Of a stretch of DNA of 64,000 bases, positions 54,807 to 63,914 are shown one piece after another. Position numbers and translations under genes: made by a program. Position 1 is the stretch's first letter. Each line of letters opens with the position of its first letter. The DNA lies in assembly GCF_033097505.1 (NCBI RefSeq), contig NZ_AP028654.1, positions 1,260,001 to 1,324,000 on the forward strand, given 5' to 3'. Under the pieces are notes generated by a model. That model was not told where the DNA came from, searched no databases, and saw nothing but the letters and a program-made list of their open reading frames with translations. The stretch comes from Helicovermis profundi. GTDB taxonomy: Bacteria; Bacillota; Clostridia; Peptostreptococcales; Acidaminobacteraceae.

Positions 54807-55307
54807 ATGAAAATAAAGAAATGTTATAAAAATGCGATAATAGAAACTTTAAATTGTTATAGTTTATTGCCATTATATCTAGAAGAGTTAAAATTAAAAA
54901 TTGATGAAATAAAAATAAATGATGGAATTTGTGGTATTGATTATTCATCAAATAGTAACGTTCAAACTAGTAATATAAATAAATTAGTTGAAAATACAGC
55001 TTTAAAAAATTTAGAAGATATAGAGAAAATTAAAAGTGAAATATTAATTACAAATATTAAGTTAAACAGATTAGACTCAGCAATAAATTCTTTATCTAAG
55101 CTTGAAAGTGAGATTACAAGGTATAGGTATATTGATAAATTAAGTTGGGGAGAAATATCGTCAATAACATTATACTCTATAAGAAACTGTCAATATAAAT
55201 CTAATGATGCAATTTGTAAGCTTGCAATTGTATTTTATGGCGAGAGGGCATTAATAAAAATAAATGATGAAATAAAAATGTTTGCAGATTCTTTGCGCAC
55301 TTCTTAG
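54807..55307 (+). CDS. Phage late-gene regulator-like protein
   Basis: The 166-residue protein has an N-terminal helical half and a C-terminal half with IDKLSWGEISSITLYSIRNC, a sigma-region-4/ArpU-like helix-turn-helix. Such proteins lie just before the packaging genes and turn on late transcription in Firmicutes phages. Ribosome site GAGGAGG. The assignment rests on position and the HTH pattern. Confidence 0.65.
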   Translation: MKIKKCYKNAIIETLNCYSLLPLYLEELKLKIDEIKINDGICGIDYSSNSNVQTSNINKLVENTALKNLEDIEKIKSEILITNIKLNRLDSAINSLSKLESEITRYRYIDKLSWGEISSITLYSIRNCQYKSNDAICKLAIVFYGERALIKINDEIKMFADSLRTS

Positions 55308-55369
55308 ATATTATTGGTGCTATACTTATATTGTGTAAAAGATGAATATAAAATTAGTAGTAATAAAAC

Positions 55370-55418
55370 AAAAAAGAACATAAAAACGGGAGAAAATTCG
55401 TTTTAATGTTCTTTTTTA
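55370..55418 (+). terminator. Terminator after the late regulator gene
   Basis: Arms beginning AAAAAGAACAT and ending ATGTTCTTTTTT enclose a stem with an internal mismatch. Confidence 0.75.
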
Positions 55419-55440
55419 TTATGAAAGAAGATGATAATGA

Positions 55441-55605
55441 ATGGAGAAAGTAGTATTTGTAGACAATGAATCTAGAAGAGCATTAAAGCAAGAAATAAGA
55501 AAAGAGGTTATTTTAGAGATTGTTGAAGATTCAAAGTGTAGAAAATGTAAAAGATTTAAAAATTATGCTAAAAAGCATAGTGTGAGAATAGATCATGAAG
55601 ATTAA
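55441..55605 (+). CDS. 54-residue protein with CxxC motif
   Basis: A frame from ATG 55441 to TAA 55605, overlapping the next gene by 11 bases. It carries SKCRKCKRFKNYAKK near its end, a likely metal-binding pair. The ribosome site is weak (AAAGAAG). Unrecognised. Confidence 0.5.
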   Translation: MEKVVFVDNESRRALKQEIRKEVILEIVEDSKCRKCKRFKNYAKKHSVRIDHED

Positions 55606-55966
55606 GGGAATGAATAGAAATAATTTATTAAAAATTAGAAATCAAATTAACTTGATTCTTGAATTAATTGAAGAATTTAAAGATATTAAAGATTTATCTA
55701 ATGAAGATATAATTAGATCTGTTTATTTAGAAATCGGTAATATCAATGAAGTTTTAGAAGCAATAAATGCTTATGGTCTAAAAATCAAGTCAGAAGCTAG
55801 AAATAGATATAGAGTTTATAATGCAAATGATATTTCAGAGATATTAATAAGTGATAAAGAGAGTAGTTTGGGTAAAGTATCAAATAATTTTTTTAATTAT
55901 AATAAAAAAAGATGCAGCTGGACCTCTCTTTATAAAATTTGTAAGGAAATAAGGAGTATAAAATAA
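55595..55966 (+). CDS. Hypothetical phage protein
   Basis: The 123-residue protein is helical with hydrophobic spacing (NQINLILELIEEFKDI). Unrecognised. Its ribosome site is weak, so it is probably translated by coupling to the upstream overlapping gene; its own stop overlaps the start of the recombinase gene. Confidence 0.6.
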   Translation: MKIKGMNRNNLLKIRNQINLILELIEEFKDIKDLSNEDIIRSVYLEIGNINEVLEAINAYGLKIKSEARNRYRVYNANDISEILISDKESSLGKVSNNFFNYNKKRCSWTSLYKICKEIRSIK

Positions 55967-56511
55967 TGAATTATGTTGAGCCAATAAGAGATTCAGGTAT
56001 GGTAAATGATATTGCGAATTATCTAAAGAAAGATAATTTAAGAAACTATATTATGTATATCATTGGTATTAACACAGGACTTAGGATATCAGATATTTTG
56101 AAAATTAAAGTTAAAGATGTTCGTAATAAACAATTCATTGTTTTAAAAGAGAAAAAAACTAGCAAGCAAAGAAATATTAAGATTAATAAAGTATTAAGAA
56201 GAGAATTTAGAATGTATTGCATAGGAAAAGATTCTAATGAATATTTAATAAAATCTAGAATTGGTGTAAATAAACCAATAAGTAGATATATGGCTTATAA
56301 GATATTGAACGAAACTGCTTCAATGTTTGGTCTTGAAAATATAGGAACTCATACACTTAGAAAAACATTTGGTTATCATTTTTATAATCAAACTAAAGAT
56401 GCAGCGACGTTAAGATTGATATTTAATCATTCATCTGATGCAGTAACTCTTAGATATATAGGGATTCTTCAAGAGAGTATTAATACAAAAATAGATAATT
56501 TTGAGATATAA
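55966..56511 (+). CDS. Small tyrosine recombinase of the late region
   Basis: The 181-residue protein is only a catalytic domain: Arg in INTGLRISD, Lys in EKKTSKQR, HTLRKTFG, His in FNHSS and Tyr in LRYIG. All recombinase residues are present though no N-terminal DNA-binding domain exists. Similar short integrase-like genes occur before the packaging genes of Firmicutes phages. A DNA resolution or packaging role is possible. It is distinct from the full-length integrase at the left end. Confidence 0.85.
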   Translation: MNYVEPIRDSGMVNDIANYLKKDNLRNYIMYIIGINTGLRISDILKIKVKDVRNKQFIVLKEKKTSKQRNIKINKVLRREFRMYCIGKDSNEYLIKSRIGVNKPISRYMAYKILNETASMFGLENIGTHTLRKTFGYHFYNQTKDAATLRLIFNHSSDAVTLRYIGILQESINTKIDNFEI

Positions 56512-56693
56512 AATGTTATTTTTTTTGCTTATTAGTAGTCATAACGAGAGTATGTAGAGTTCAAGTAGTAGTAAAAATAAGAATGTTGTATTTAGAGTGC
56601 TTTGAGTATGATTTTGAATTACACAGAATTTATATTAAGTGTAATTGACCAAAAAAGCTTGAACCTATTAGTATAACTAAAGTTGAGGTGGAT

Positions 56694-57062
56694 ATGTCTA
56701 AAAAAATCTGTCTGGGAAAAGGATGTAATAATTTAGTTGATAGAACAGAGAAATATTGTTTGACATGTAGTAAAAAAAGAGTGATTGAAAAAAGAGAGAA
56801 CAATAGAAAATATGATCATCATAATCGAGATAAAAAAATAAAAAATTTTTATCATTCAAAAGCTTGGAAGAAATTTCGAGAAGGAATTCTTATTAGAGAT
56901 AATTATCTATGCCAAGAATGTTTAAAAGAAAACATTATTACCAACGCTGAAATTGTTCACCATATTGTAGAAGTAAGAGAAGATTTTGAGAAGAGATTTG
57001 TTTATGATAATTGTTTTAGTGTTTGTAAAGCGTGTCATAATAGAATTCATAATAAAATATAA
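56694..57062 (+). CDS. HNH endonuclease (packaging-associated)
   Basis: The 122-residue protein has an N-terminal zinc knuckle (CLGKGCNNLVDRTEKYCLTC) and an HNH core: HSKAWKKFREGIL, CQEC, AEIVHHIVEV, DNCFSVCKACHNRIH. HNH proteins of HK97-type phages act with terminase at cos. ATG 56694 follows GAGGTG. Normally terS follows directly; here a KAP NTPase gene lies between. Confidence 0.92.
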   Translation: MSKKICLGKGCNNLVDRTEKYCLTCSKKRVIEKRENNRKYDHHNRDKKIKNFYHSKAWKKFREGILIRDNYLCQECLKENIITNAEIVHHIVEVREDFEKRFVYDNCFSVCKACHNRIHNKI

Positions 57063-57106
57063 ATGAATATTCCAATATGGTATAATTTTATTAAAGGAGT
57101 GATATT

Positions 57107-58378
57107 ATGGCTAAAACAATGGAAGAATATTTTAATGATGCGTTTCAAGAAGATATTTTCAACAGAAAGATGGCAGCAGTAAATCTTATGAAGATAATTA
57201 ATGAAAATAATTCTAGTCTTACAATTGCTTTAAATTCTGAGTGGGGAACTGGTAAAACGACGTTTATAAAAAAGTGGATAAACGCATTAAATGAACAAAA
57301 AGAAGAGTATATTTCAATTTATTTGAATGCTTGGGAAAGTGATCATTTTAATAATCCAATATTAGCAATTATGTATGCTATGGAAGATTTTCTAGTAAAA
57401 GTTAATAATATTCATAGTAATGATATTACAACGGCGGTTATAGAAGTTGCTAAAGGATTAGTTAATTTAGCTACTAAAGGTGTTGTAAATATAGATAAAA
57501 TTAAAGCTAGCTTAGATAAAAAAGATATAAAAGAATTATATAATGAAATGAAGACAATTTCAGAAATTAAAAAAGATTTAGAAAAACAATTATTAAATAT
57601 TAAAGGCAATAAAAAAGTAATCTTTTTTGTTGATGAACTTGATAGAGCAAAGCCAAACTTTGTTGTAGATCTAATAGAAGTTTTAAAGCATTTTTTTGAG
57701 GTTGAAGGATACTATTTTATATTAGCGACTGATAGAAGTCAGTTGAATTCAATAGTTAAAAAAAGGTATGGAGAAGATATATCTTCAAATGGATATTTAC
57801 GAAAAATGATTGATTTAGATTATAATTTAAAAAAGCCATCATTAGATAAATATTTTGATTCTAAATTTAGCTACATAGAGAGAGAATATGTAAAATTGAA
57901 GAATATTATAGATAACTTAAAAAAATTAACTATAATTAACAATTATAGTTTAAGGTATGTTGATAAATTAGAAATATATATTAGTATAATTGCACCTAGA
58001 TTAAATAAAAATCTTTCTAGAGAAAACCATACCAAATATTTGCTTGATGTTGTATTTTCAATATTAATATTTATAAGAGCTAAAGATACTGTAGATTATA
58101 ATAATTTAATTAACTCAAAAGATAAGGTATATGAAGTATTATTAAAATATAAAATGATTGATTTTGAAATTGAATTTAGTGAAAATGGAAGTCCATTAGA
58201 TTTCAATGAAACAATCATAAAAATATTCAGTATAATTTGTGATAAAAGTAGTTTGAAAACTAATTTAGAGAAAAAAATAATTATTAATAATATATCACAA
58301 GGATACTATAATTTTTTCAGAGATGGTAAATTAAAATATATTGACGAACTTGAATTTTTGAATGGTTTTGACGTATAG
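57107..58378 (+). CDS. KAP-family P-loop NTPase
   Basis: The 423-residue protein has Walker A in WGTGKTTF (residues 46-53), the NAWESD motif (74-79) and Walker B VIFFVDELDRAKP (171-183), all typical of KAP NTPases. A weakly hydrophobic stretch near 111-128 takes the place where other members have membrane helices. PifA, which excludes phage T7, belongs to this family. It interrupts the usual HNH-cos-terS order, so it looks like cargo. A role in phage exclusion is inference. Confidence 0.9.
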   Translation: MAKTMEEYFNDAFQEDIFNRKMAAVNLMKIINENNSSLTIALNSEWGTGKTTFIKKWINALNEQKEEYISIYLNAWESDHFNNPILAIMYAMEDFLVKVNNIHSNDITTAVIEVAKGLVNLATKGVVNIDKIKASLDKKDIKELYNEMKTISEIKKDLEKQLLNIKGNKKVIFFVDELDRAKPNFVVDLIEVLKHFFEVEGYYFILATDRSQLNSIVKKRYGEDISSNGYLRKMIDLDYNLKKPSLDKYFDSKFSYIEREYVKLKNIIDNLKKLTIINNYSLRYVDKLEIYISIIAPRLNKNLSRENHTKYLLDVVFSILIFIRAKDTVDYNNLINSKDKVYEVLLKYKMIDFEIEFSENGSPLDFNETIIKIFSIICDKSSLKTNLEKKIIINNISQGYYNFFRDGKLKYIDELEFLNGFDV

Positions 58379-58470
58379 GGGCTATCATCAAAATTCCAAG
58401 CAGAAACCTGTGCACCGCATCCCCCACTCTACGTAAATCTTTTTCGTTTTTTCAGCTAAAAGGGGTATTT
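58379..58470 (+). other. Candidate cos / packaging region
   Basis: A non-coding stretch just before terS containing ACCTGTGCACCGCATCCCCC and CACTCTACGTAAATC. It is far more GC-rich than its surroundings. A very similar block occurs between HNH and terS in many Firmicutes siphophages, in my recollection. That, with the neighbouring HNH and terminase genes, suggests the cohesive-end site. Confidence 0.55.
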
Positions 58471-58486
58471 TGAAAGGAGGGTTATT

Positions 58487-58996
58487 ATTACTGGAAGAAA
58501 TAATATGAGTATAGAGAGTATTATTGCTGCAGGCAATAAAGCTCATCTAACTAAAGCAGAAATTAAAAATAGAAAAAAACAAGAAGAAGAATTGAATAAA
58601 TTAAAATCAGATAAAATAAAAGCTCCTTCCTGGTTAGGTAAGGATGCTAAAAATATTTTTAAAAAAATTGTTAAGGAGCTCGATGTTATCGGGCTCCTTT
58701 GTAATGTCGATGTACATGGTCTAACTGTATTATCAGATTCTATTGAAAAATTTAAATTTTGTACGATTGCACTTCATGGAGAAGATTTATCTATTGAATA
58801 TACAAATAAAGCTGGCTTTGCAAATATGATTGAAAATCCTATGGTTAAAACTCAGCTTAAATATGCTGAGATGATTAAAAAATATTCAGCTGACTTTGGA
58901 CTTTCTCCGGTAGCACGTCTTAAGATAGTTCAACAATCAATGCCAGATATTGATGATGATGAATTAGAATTTGAAGGAATGTTCAACAATGTATAA
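58487..58996 (+). CDS. terS: Terminase small subunit (P27 family)
   Basis: The protein of about 169 residues binds phage DNA to start packaging. It contains HLTKAEIKNRKKQEEELN, APSWLGKDAKNIF and DFGLSPVARLKIV, typical of P27-type TerS. The ATG at 58505 is 23 bases from the AAAGGAGGG site; an in-frame ATT at 58487 is 5 bases away and would give a TGRNN start, as in relatives that begin M-x-G-R. I take ATT as the likely start. The stop overlaps terL. Confidence 0.9.
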   Translation: MTGRNNMSIESIIAAGNKAHLTKAEIKNRKKQEEELNKLKSDKIKAPSWLGKDAKNIFKKIVKELDVIGLLCNVDVHGLTVLSDSIEKFKFCTIALHGEDLSIEYTNKAGFANMIENPMVKTQLKYAEMIKKYSADFGLSPVARLKIVQQSMPDIDDDELEFEGMFNNV

Positions 58997-60725
58997 CTCT
59001 GTTCTTGAAGAACTTATTGATTATAGTAATAATATTATTGATGGCAAAATAATTGCATGTAAAAAACATATTAAAGTTTGCAAAAGATTTATTAGTGATC
59101 TTCATAGAATGGAGCACGATGAGTCTTTTTTTTATTACTGGGATGAATATGAAGCTCAAAAGATAGTATCATGGTTTAAATATATGAAACATAGTAAAGG
59201 TGTTTTAGCTAATAAGCCAATTTTACTAGATAGCTTTCAAAAGTTTATTGTTTGTAATATTGAAGCATGGAAGCATATAGAAACTGGATACAGAAGATTT
59301 AAATACGCATATATTCAGTTAGCAAGAAAAAATGCAAAATCTCAAATGGAAGCAGGTATGGGTAGTTATGAAGCAGGAGCTAGAGGTATTAGTGCAGCAG
59401 AAATATATACACTTGGTGTTGAAAGAGATCAGGCTAAAATAGTATTTGATGAAGTTGATCTTATGAGTGGAAAGTATGTTAGTAAAAGATTTAAATTTAC
59501 TCAAAAAGAGATAACACATAAAAGAAGTAGAAGCTTTATAAAACATTTGAGTAAGAAAGCTGGAAAAACTGGTGATGGTAAGAATCCTCAAATGGCTATT
59601 ATTGATGAATACCATGCTCATCCAGATGCAACAATGTATAATGTTATGGTTTCTGGTATGGGTGCTAGAAAAGAATCGTTAATAGTAATTATAACTACTG
59701 CTGGCTTTGATTTTGAAGATAAACCATGTTACGCGGAGTACACTTATTGCTCTAATATTCTTGATGAAACTTTAGATAATGATGAATATTTTATTATGAT
59801 TACTGAACTTGATAAAGGAGATGATCCTAAAGATTCGAATTTATGGCCAAAAGCTAATCCAATAATATGCAGTTATAAAGAGGGGCGTGATTTTCTACAA
59901 AGAGAATGTAAAAGAGCTTATGATTCAAATGATGAAGAGAAGATAAGAAACTTCTTAACAAAGAATTGTAATATTTGGATTAAGTATGGAACAAATAAAT
60001 TTCTTAATATTGATTATTGGTATGCATGTAAAAAAGAAATAACATTTGAAGATTTTAAAGGCATGGATTGTTATATAGGAATAGATTTATCAAAAACGGG
60101 AGACTTAACTAGTATTAGTTTTGAGTTTCCTTTTTTAGATAGTGAAATAAGAAAATATGCTTTTTTTTCTCAAAGTTTTTTACCAGCTGCAGTTAAAAAT
60201 GAAAAGATGCTTACTGATAAAGTACCTTATGATTTTTGGATTAAAAAAGGTTGGCTGATTGCTACTGAAGCTAATCAAGGACAGATTGTAGATTATTGGG
60301 CTGTTATTAATTGTATAGAAGATAAGGTTAAAACATACAACTTAAAAGTAATGGAAATTTGCTATGATGCACATAATGCGAATTTATTAGTAGCTGAGCT
60401 TGAAAGAATTGGTTATGAGTGTGTTCAAATACCACAAAGTGCAGCTAAACTTGATGAGCCTACAAGAAATTTTCAAGATTTAGTAAAAGTAAATCAAATA
60501 GTGCATGATGGAAATAAACTATTAAGTTGGGCCATCAATAATAGTGAACTTGATACAAATTCATTTGGAGAAATAAAAATATCAAAGAAAAGTACATTTA
60601 AAAGAATTGATCCAGCTGCTACGTGTATATTTTCTCATAAAAGAGCTATGACTTATTGGAGTGGAGATTTAAAGGATGTATCAGAATTTGCTGAAGATGA
60701 TTTCTTAGACAAGTTATGGAGTTAA
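58989..60725 (+). CDS. terL: Terminase large subunit
   Basis: The 578-residue packaging motor has the ATPase signatures LARKNAKSQMEAG (Walker A-like) and MAIIDEYHAH (Walker B), and the nuclease part YIGIDLSKTGDLTSISF and ICYDAHNANLL. It belongs to the terminase_1 family of HK97-like phages. ATG 58989 overlaps the terS stop, and an in-frame TTG at 58971 is an alternative. It works with TerS, HNH and the portal. Confidence 0.95.
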   Translation: MYNSVLEELIDYSNNIIDGKIIACKKHIKVCKRFISDLHRMEHDESFFYYWDEYEAQKIVSWFKYMKHSKGVLANKPILLDSFQKFIVCNIEAWKHIETGYRRFKYAYIQLARKNAKSQMEAGMGSYEAGARGISAAEIYTLGVERDQAKIVFDEVDLMSGKYVSKRFKFTQKEITHKRSRSFIKHLSKKAGKTGDGKNPQMAIIDEYHAHPDATMYNVMVSGMGARKESLIVIITTAGFDFEDKPCYAEYTYCSNILDETLDNDEYFIMITELDKGDDPKDSNLWPKANPIICSYKEGRDFLQRECKRAYDSNDEEKIRNFLTKNCNIWIKYGTNKFLNIDYWYACKKEITFEDFKGMDCYIGIDLSKTGDLTSISFEFPFLDSEIRKYAFFSQSFLPAAVKNEKMLTDKVPYDFWIKKGWLIATEANQGQIVDYWAVINCIEDKVKTYNLKVMEICYDAHNANLLVAELERIGYECVQIPQSAAKLDEPTRNFQDLVKVNQIVHDGNKLLSWAINNSELDTNSFGEIKISKKSTFKRIDPAATCIFSHKRAMTYWSGDLKDVSEFAEDDFLDKLWS

Positions 60726-60738
60726 AAGAGGTGTGTGA

Positions 60739-61998
60739 ATGAGTTGGTACGAAAAATTAAAAAATATAATTATGCCTAAAGCTGAACTTTCAATGGAAGA
60801 TGAAGAGTTTCTAGAATTTTTAGGTGTGGATGTAACAGCTATTGATGTTAGAGGAAAAAATGCATTAAGAGAAGCGACTGTATTTGCTTGTTTAAAAATT
60901 AGGTCAGATACAATGAGTAAATTGCCTTTAAAATTGTATCAAAAAAAAGATGGTGTTCAGACGATAAAAGATCATCCATTGTCGAATTTACTTTCACTAA
61001 GACCAAATCCTTACATGTCTGCTAGTAACTATTGGAATAGTATTGAAAATCAAAAAAATTTATATGGTAATGCTTATGTTTATATTGATTATGGTGTAGG
61101 AAGAAAATCAGCTGAAATAGCGGCACTTTATCCACTTGATTCAAGTAGAGTGAAAATTTATGTTGATGATGTAGGCCTACTAGGACTTAAGAATGGTTTG
61201 ATTTATGTATATAAAGATAAAAATAATGTTGAATATAAATTAGGAAGTGATGATTTACTTCATTATAGAGGTATGACATTAGATGGTATTGCTGGTTTGT
61301 CAGTACTTGAATATAACAAAATTATAATTGAAAATGCAAAATCAAGTCAGACATATGTGAATAATTTTTTTAGAGGTGGTATGCAGTCAAAAGGAATAAT
61401 ACAGTATGTTGGTGATTTAGATACTAAGGCAAAAGAAACTTTTAGAACTAGATTTGAAGATATGAGCAGTGGACTTAAAAATGCACATAGAATTTCATTA
61501 CTACCTATAGGTTATCAGTTTCAGCCAATATCATTAAGTATGACTGATGCTCAATTTATAGAAAATACTGAATTAACAATTAGACAAATAGCTGCAATGT
61601 TTGGTGTTAAAATGCATCAATTAGGCGATTTATCAAAGGCAACTTATAGCAATATTACAGAGCAACAAAAACAATATTATGTAGATACATTGCAAAGTGA
61701 TCTTACTATGTATGAGCAGGAAACTACGTATAAATTACTATTGAGTGAAGAATTGAAAAAAGGATATTATTGCAAATTTAACACTGATGTAATTCTTAGA
61801 AGTGACATAAAAACCAGATTTGAAGCATATCGAATAGGAATTCAATCTGGTTTTTATAAAATAAATGAAGTTAGAGAAAAAGAAGAAATGGTTACCGCTG
61901 AAGGTGGTGATAGGTTGTATTTTAATGGGAATATGATTCCTGTTGATATGGCGGGACAACAGTATGTAAAAGGAGGTGAGAATAATAGCAAAAAATAA
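60739..61998 (+). CDS. HK97-type portal protein
   Basis: The 419-residue protein forms the dodecameric vertex through which DNA enters. Typical motifs are ALREATVFACLKIRSDTMSK near residue 40, the HPLSNLLSLRPNPYMSAS region and LTIRQIAAMFGVKMHQLGD. Ribosome site AGAGGTG. Its 3' end overlaps the start of the protease gene, the usual arrangement. Confidence 0.95.
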   Translation: MSWYEKLKNIIMPKAELSMEDEEFLEFLGVDVTAIDVRGKNALREATVFACLKIRSDTMSKLPLKLYQKKDGVQTIKDHPLSNLLSLRPNPYMSASNYWNSIENQKNLYGNAYVYIDYGVGRKSAEIAALYPLDSSRVKIYVDDVGLLGLKNGLIYVYKDKNNVEYKLGSDDLLHYRGMTLDGIAGLSVLEYNKIIIENAKSSQTYVNNFFRGGMQSKGIIQYVGDLDTKAKETFRTRFEDMSSGLKNAHRISLLPIGYQFQPISLSMTDAQFIENTELTIRQIAAMFGVKMHQLGDLSKATYSNITEQQKQYYVDTLQSDLTMYEQETTYKLLLSEELKKGYYCKFNTDVILRSDIKTRFEAYRIGIQSGFYKINEVREKEEMVTAEGGDRLYFNGNMIPVDMAGQQYVKGGENNSKK

Positions 61999-62716
61999 AA
62001 AGTACTGGAATATGAAAAAATTAGATGCTGGAGTTGGTGAAATATGTATTTATGGTGAAATTTCAAGCTATGATTTTTGGGAGGAGGATATAACACCAAC
62101 AAATTTTAAGAAAGACCTTGATGCACTTGGTGAAATTGATACACTCAATATTTATATTAATAGTCCTGGTGGATCAGTTTTTGCAGGTCAAGCAATATAC
62201 AATATTATAAAGAGGCATTCAGCTAATGTAATTGTTTATATTGATGGGTTAGCAGCTAGTATTGCAAGCATTATAGCTATGGCTGGTGACAAAATTGTAA
62301 TTCCGTCAAATGCAATGATTATGATTCATAATGCTTGGACGATTCATGCTGGTAATGCTGATGATTTTAGGAAAGTGGCAGATGATTTAGACAAAATAGG
62401 TGAAAGTTTAGTTGCAGTTTATGTTAAAAGAACTGGACTCTCTGAAGAAGAAATAAAATCCATGATGGATGTAGAAACTTGGTTAACTGGTAAAGAAGCA
62501 ATTGAAAAAGGTTTTGCTGATGAAGTTGAAGAAGAAAAACAAATTGCTGCATCATTAAATAAAGGAATACTAAATATTAATAATCAAAGTATGGATTTAA
62601 GTAGATTCAAAAATGCTCCTAAATTTTTTATTAATAATGTTCTAGAAAAAGAATTACAGAATCAAAATGAATTAAATGAAAAAGAAATACTTAGTTTAAA
62701 GCTAGATTTAATCTAG
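61976..62716 (+). CDS. ClpP-type prohead maturation protease
   Basis: The roughly 243-residue protein is an S14-type serine protease: the Ser in GLAASIASIIAMAG, His in MIMIHNAWT, and INSPGGSVFAGQAIYN. It trims the capsid protein and scaffold. The GTG at 61976 overlaps the strong AGGAGGTGA site itself; ATA 61985 is 8 bases after GGAGG and gives an AKNKKYWN start like that of relatives, so initiation at ATA is likely. Confidence 0.93.
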   Translation: MRIIAKNKKYWNMKKLDAGVGEICIYGEISSYDFWEEDITPTNFKKDLDALGEIDTLNIYINSPGGSVFAGQAIYNIIKRHSANVIVYIDGLAASIASIIAMAGDKIVIPSNAMIMIHNAWTIHAGNADDFRKVADDLDKIGESLVAVYVKRTGLSEEEIKSMMDVETWLTGKEAIEKGFADEVEEEKQIAASLNKGILNINNQSMDLSRFKNAPKFFINNVLEKELQNQNELNEKEILSLKLDLI

Positions 62717-62723
62717 TTTTTTT
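62702..62723 (+). terminator. Small terminator-like hairpin before the capsid gene
   Basis: CTAGAT-TTA-ATCTAG forms a 6-bp stem with seven T residues. It includes the protease stop and may adjust capsid expression relative to upstream genes. Confidence 0.5.
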
Positions 62724-62743
62724 ATATCCAATGGGAGGATTAT

Positions 62744-63907
62744 ATGACTAAAGAATTAAGAGATTTATTAGCAAAATTAAATGCTAAAAAAGAAGAAGGA
62801 CGTACATTATTGGCTGAAGATAAGCTTGATGAAGCTAAAGCAATTACAAATGAAGTAAAAGATATTCAAGCTAAAATTGAAATATTACAAGAGTTTCAAT
62901 TTGAAAATGCAATACCTCTAGATGATCCTTTAAATCCAGATCCAGTTGATGATAAAAAGGCTTATGGAAATGTTTTTTTTAAAGCTTTAAAGAGTAAAAG
63001 ATTAGATGAGTCAGAAGCAAATTTGCTTGAAGAACATAAAGCTCTAAGTTCAACAACTGGTGAAGATGGTGGATATACTGTTCCAGAAGATATTCAAACT
63101 GCAATTAATGAATATAAGCGTGATGATACAGATTTATCTCAATTCGTTACTATAGAACCAGTAAGTACACTTAAAGGCAGTAGAGTTTTAGAAAAAGAGG
63201 CTGATACAACTTCTTTTGTTGAATTTGCAGAAGGCGCAGCTGTTCCAGATTCGGATGCTCCAAAATTTGAAACAATCAATTTTACAATTAAAGATTTAGG
63301 TGGATTTTTACCAATCCCTAATAACTTATTAAATGATTCGGATGCAAAATTAAAAAATTTTTTAACTAACTGGTTAAAGAAAAAGAATAAAGCAACAAAA
63401 AATAAATTGATTTTAGATATTTTAGCAACGTTTGTTAAAAAAGATATTAAAACAGTTGCTGAGATAAAAACTGTAATTAATGTTGATTTAGATCCAGCTA
63501 TTAAAGCTGGTGCTTCAATTTTAACTAATCAAGATGGTTATAATTATTTAGATTCTTTAGAAGATTCAAATGGTAAAAGTTTATTACAACCAGATCCTAA
63601 ATTACCAGGAGCAACATTATTTAGAGGAATTAGAGTTCATACTGCATCAAACAAAATTTTAAAAACTGTTATTACTGATCCAGGTGGTGCTGCTGAAACT
63701 ATTAAAGCTCCAATTATTATTGGTGATTTAAAAGAAGCAGTTGTTTTATTTGATAGAGAAAAAATATCAATTGCAGCAACAAGTGTTGGTGGAGATGCAT
63801 TTAAATATAATAGAACAGATATGAGGGCTATTGTAAGAATGGATGCTGGAAAATTTGATTCTAAAGCTGCTGTTTACGCTGAGTTAGTTATAAAAGAGCC
63901 AGCATAG
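62744..63907 (+). CDS. HK97-type major capsid protein
   Basis: The 387-residue protein has an N-terminal coiled-coil scaffold region (about 1-55), removed by the protease in HK97-like phages. The mature capsid fold follows (SSTTGEDGGYTVPEDIQ, GGFLPIPNNLL, LTNQDGYNYLDSL, VLFDREKISIAAT). GGGAGG ribosome site. This confirms the HK97 fold lineage of the prophage. Confidence 0.95.
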   Translation: MTKELRDLLAKLNAKKEEGRTLLAEDKLDEAKAITNEVKDIQAKIEILQEFQFENAIPLDDPLNPDPVDDKKAYGNVFFKALKSKRLDESEANLLEEHKALSSTTGEDGGYTVPEDIQTAINEYKRDDTDLSQFVTIEPVSTLKGSRVLEKEADTTSFVEFAEGAAVPDSDAPKFETINFTIKDLGGFLPIPNNLLNDSDAKLKNFLTNWLKKKNKATKNKLILDILATFVKKDIKTVAEIKTVINVDLDPAIKAGASILTNQDGYNYLDSLEDSNGKSLLQPDPKLPGATLFRGIRVHTASNKILKTVITDPGGAAETIKAPIIIGDLKEAVVLFDREKISIAATSVGGDAFKYNRTDMRAIVRMDAGKFDSKAAVYAELVIKEPA

Positions 63908-63914
63908 GTAGCTT

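Noticed and set aside
56583-56693. An open stretch from ATG 56583 reading LECFEYDFELHRIYIKC, then TGA, then open in frame into the HNH gene.
   Set aside because: No ribosome binding site and only 21 codons before the TGA. It may be the remains of a small phage gene but cannot be supported as a feature.
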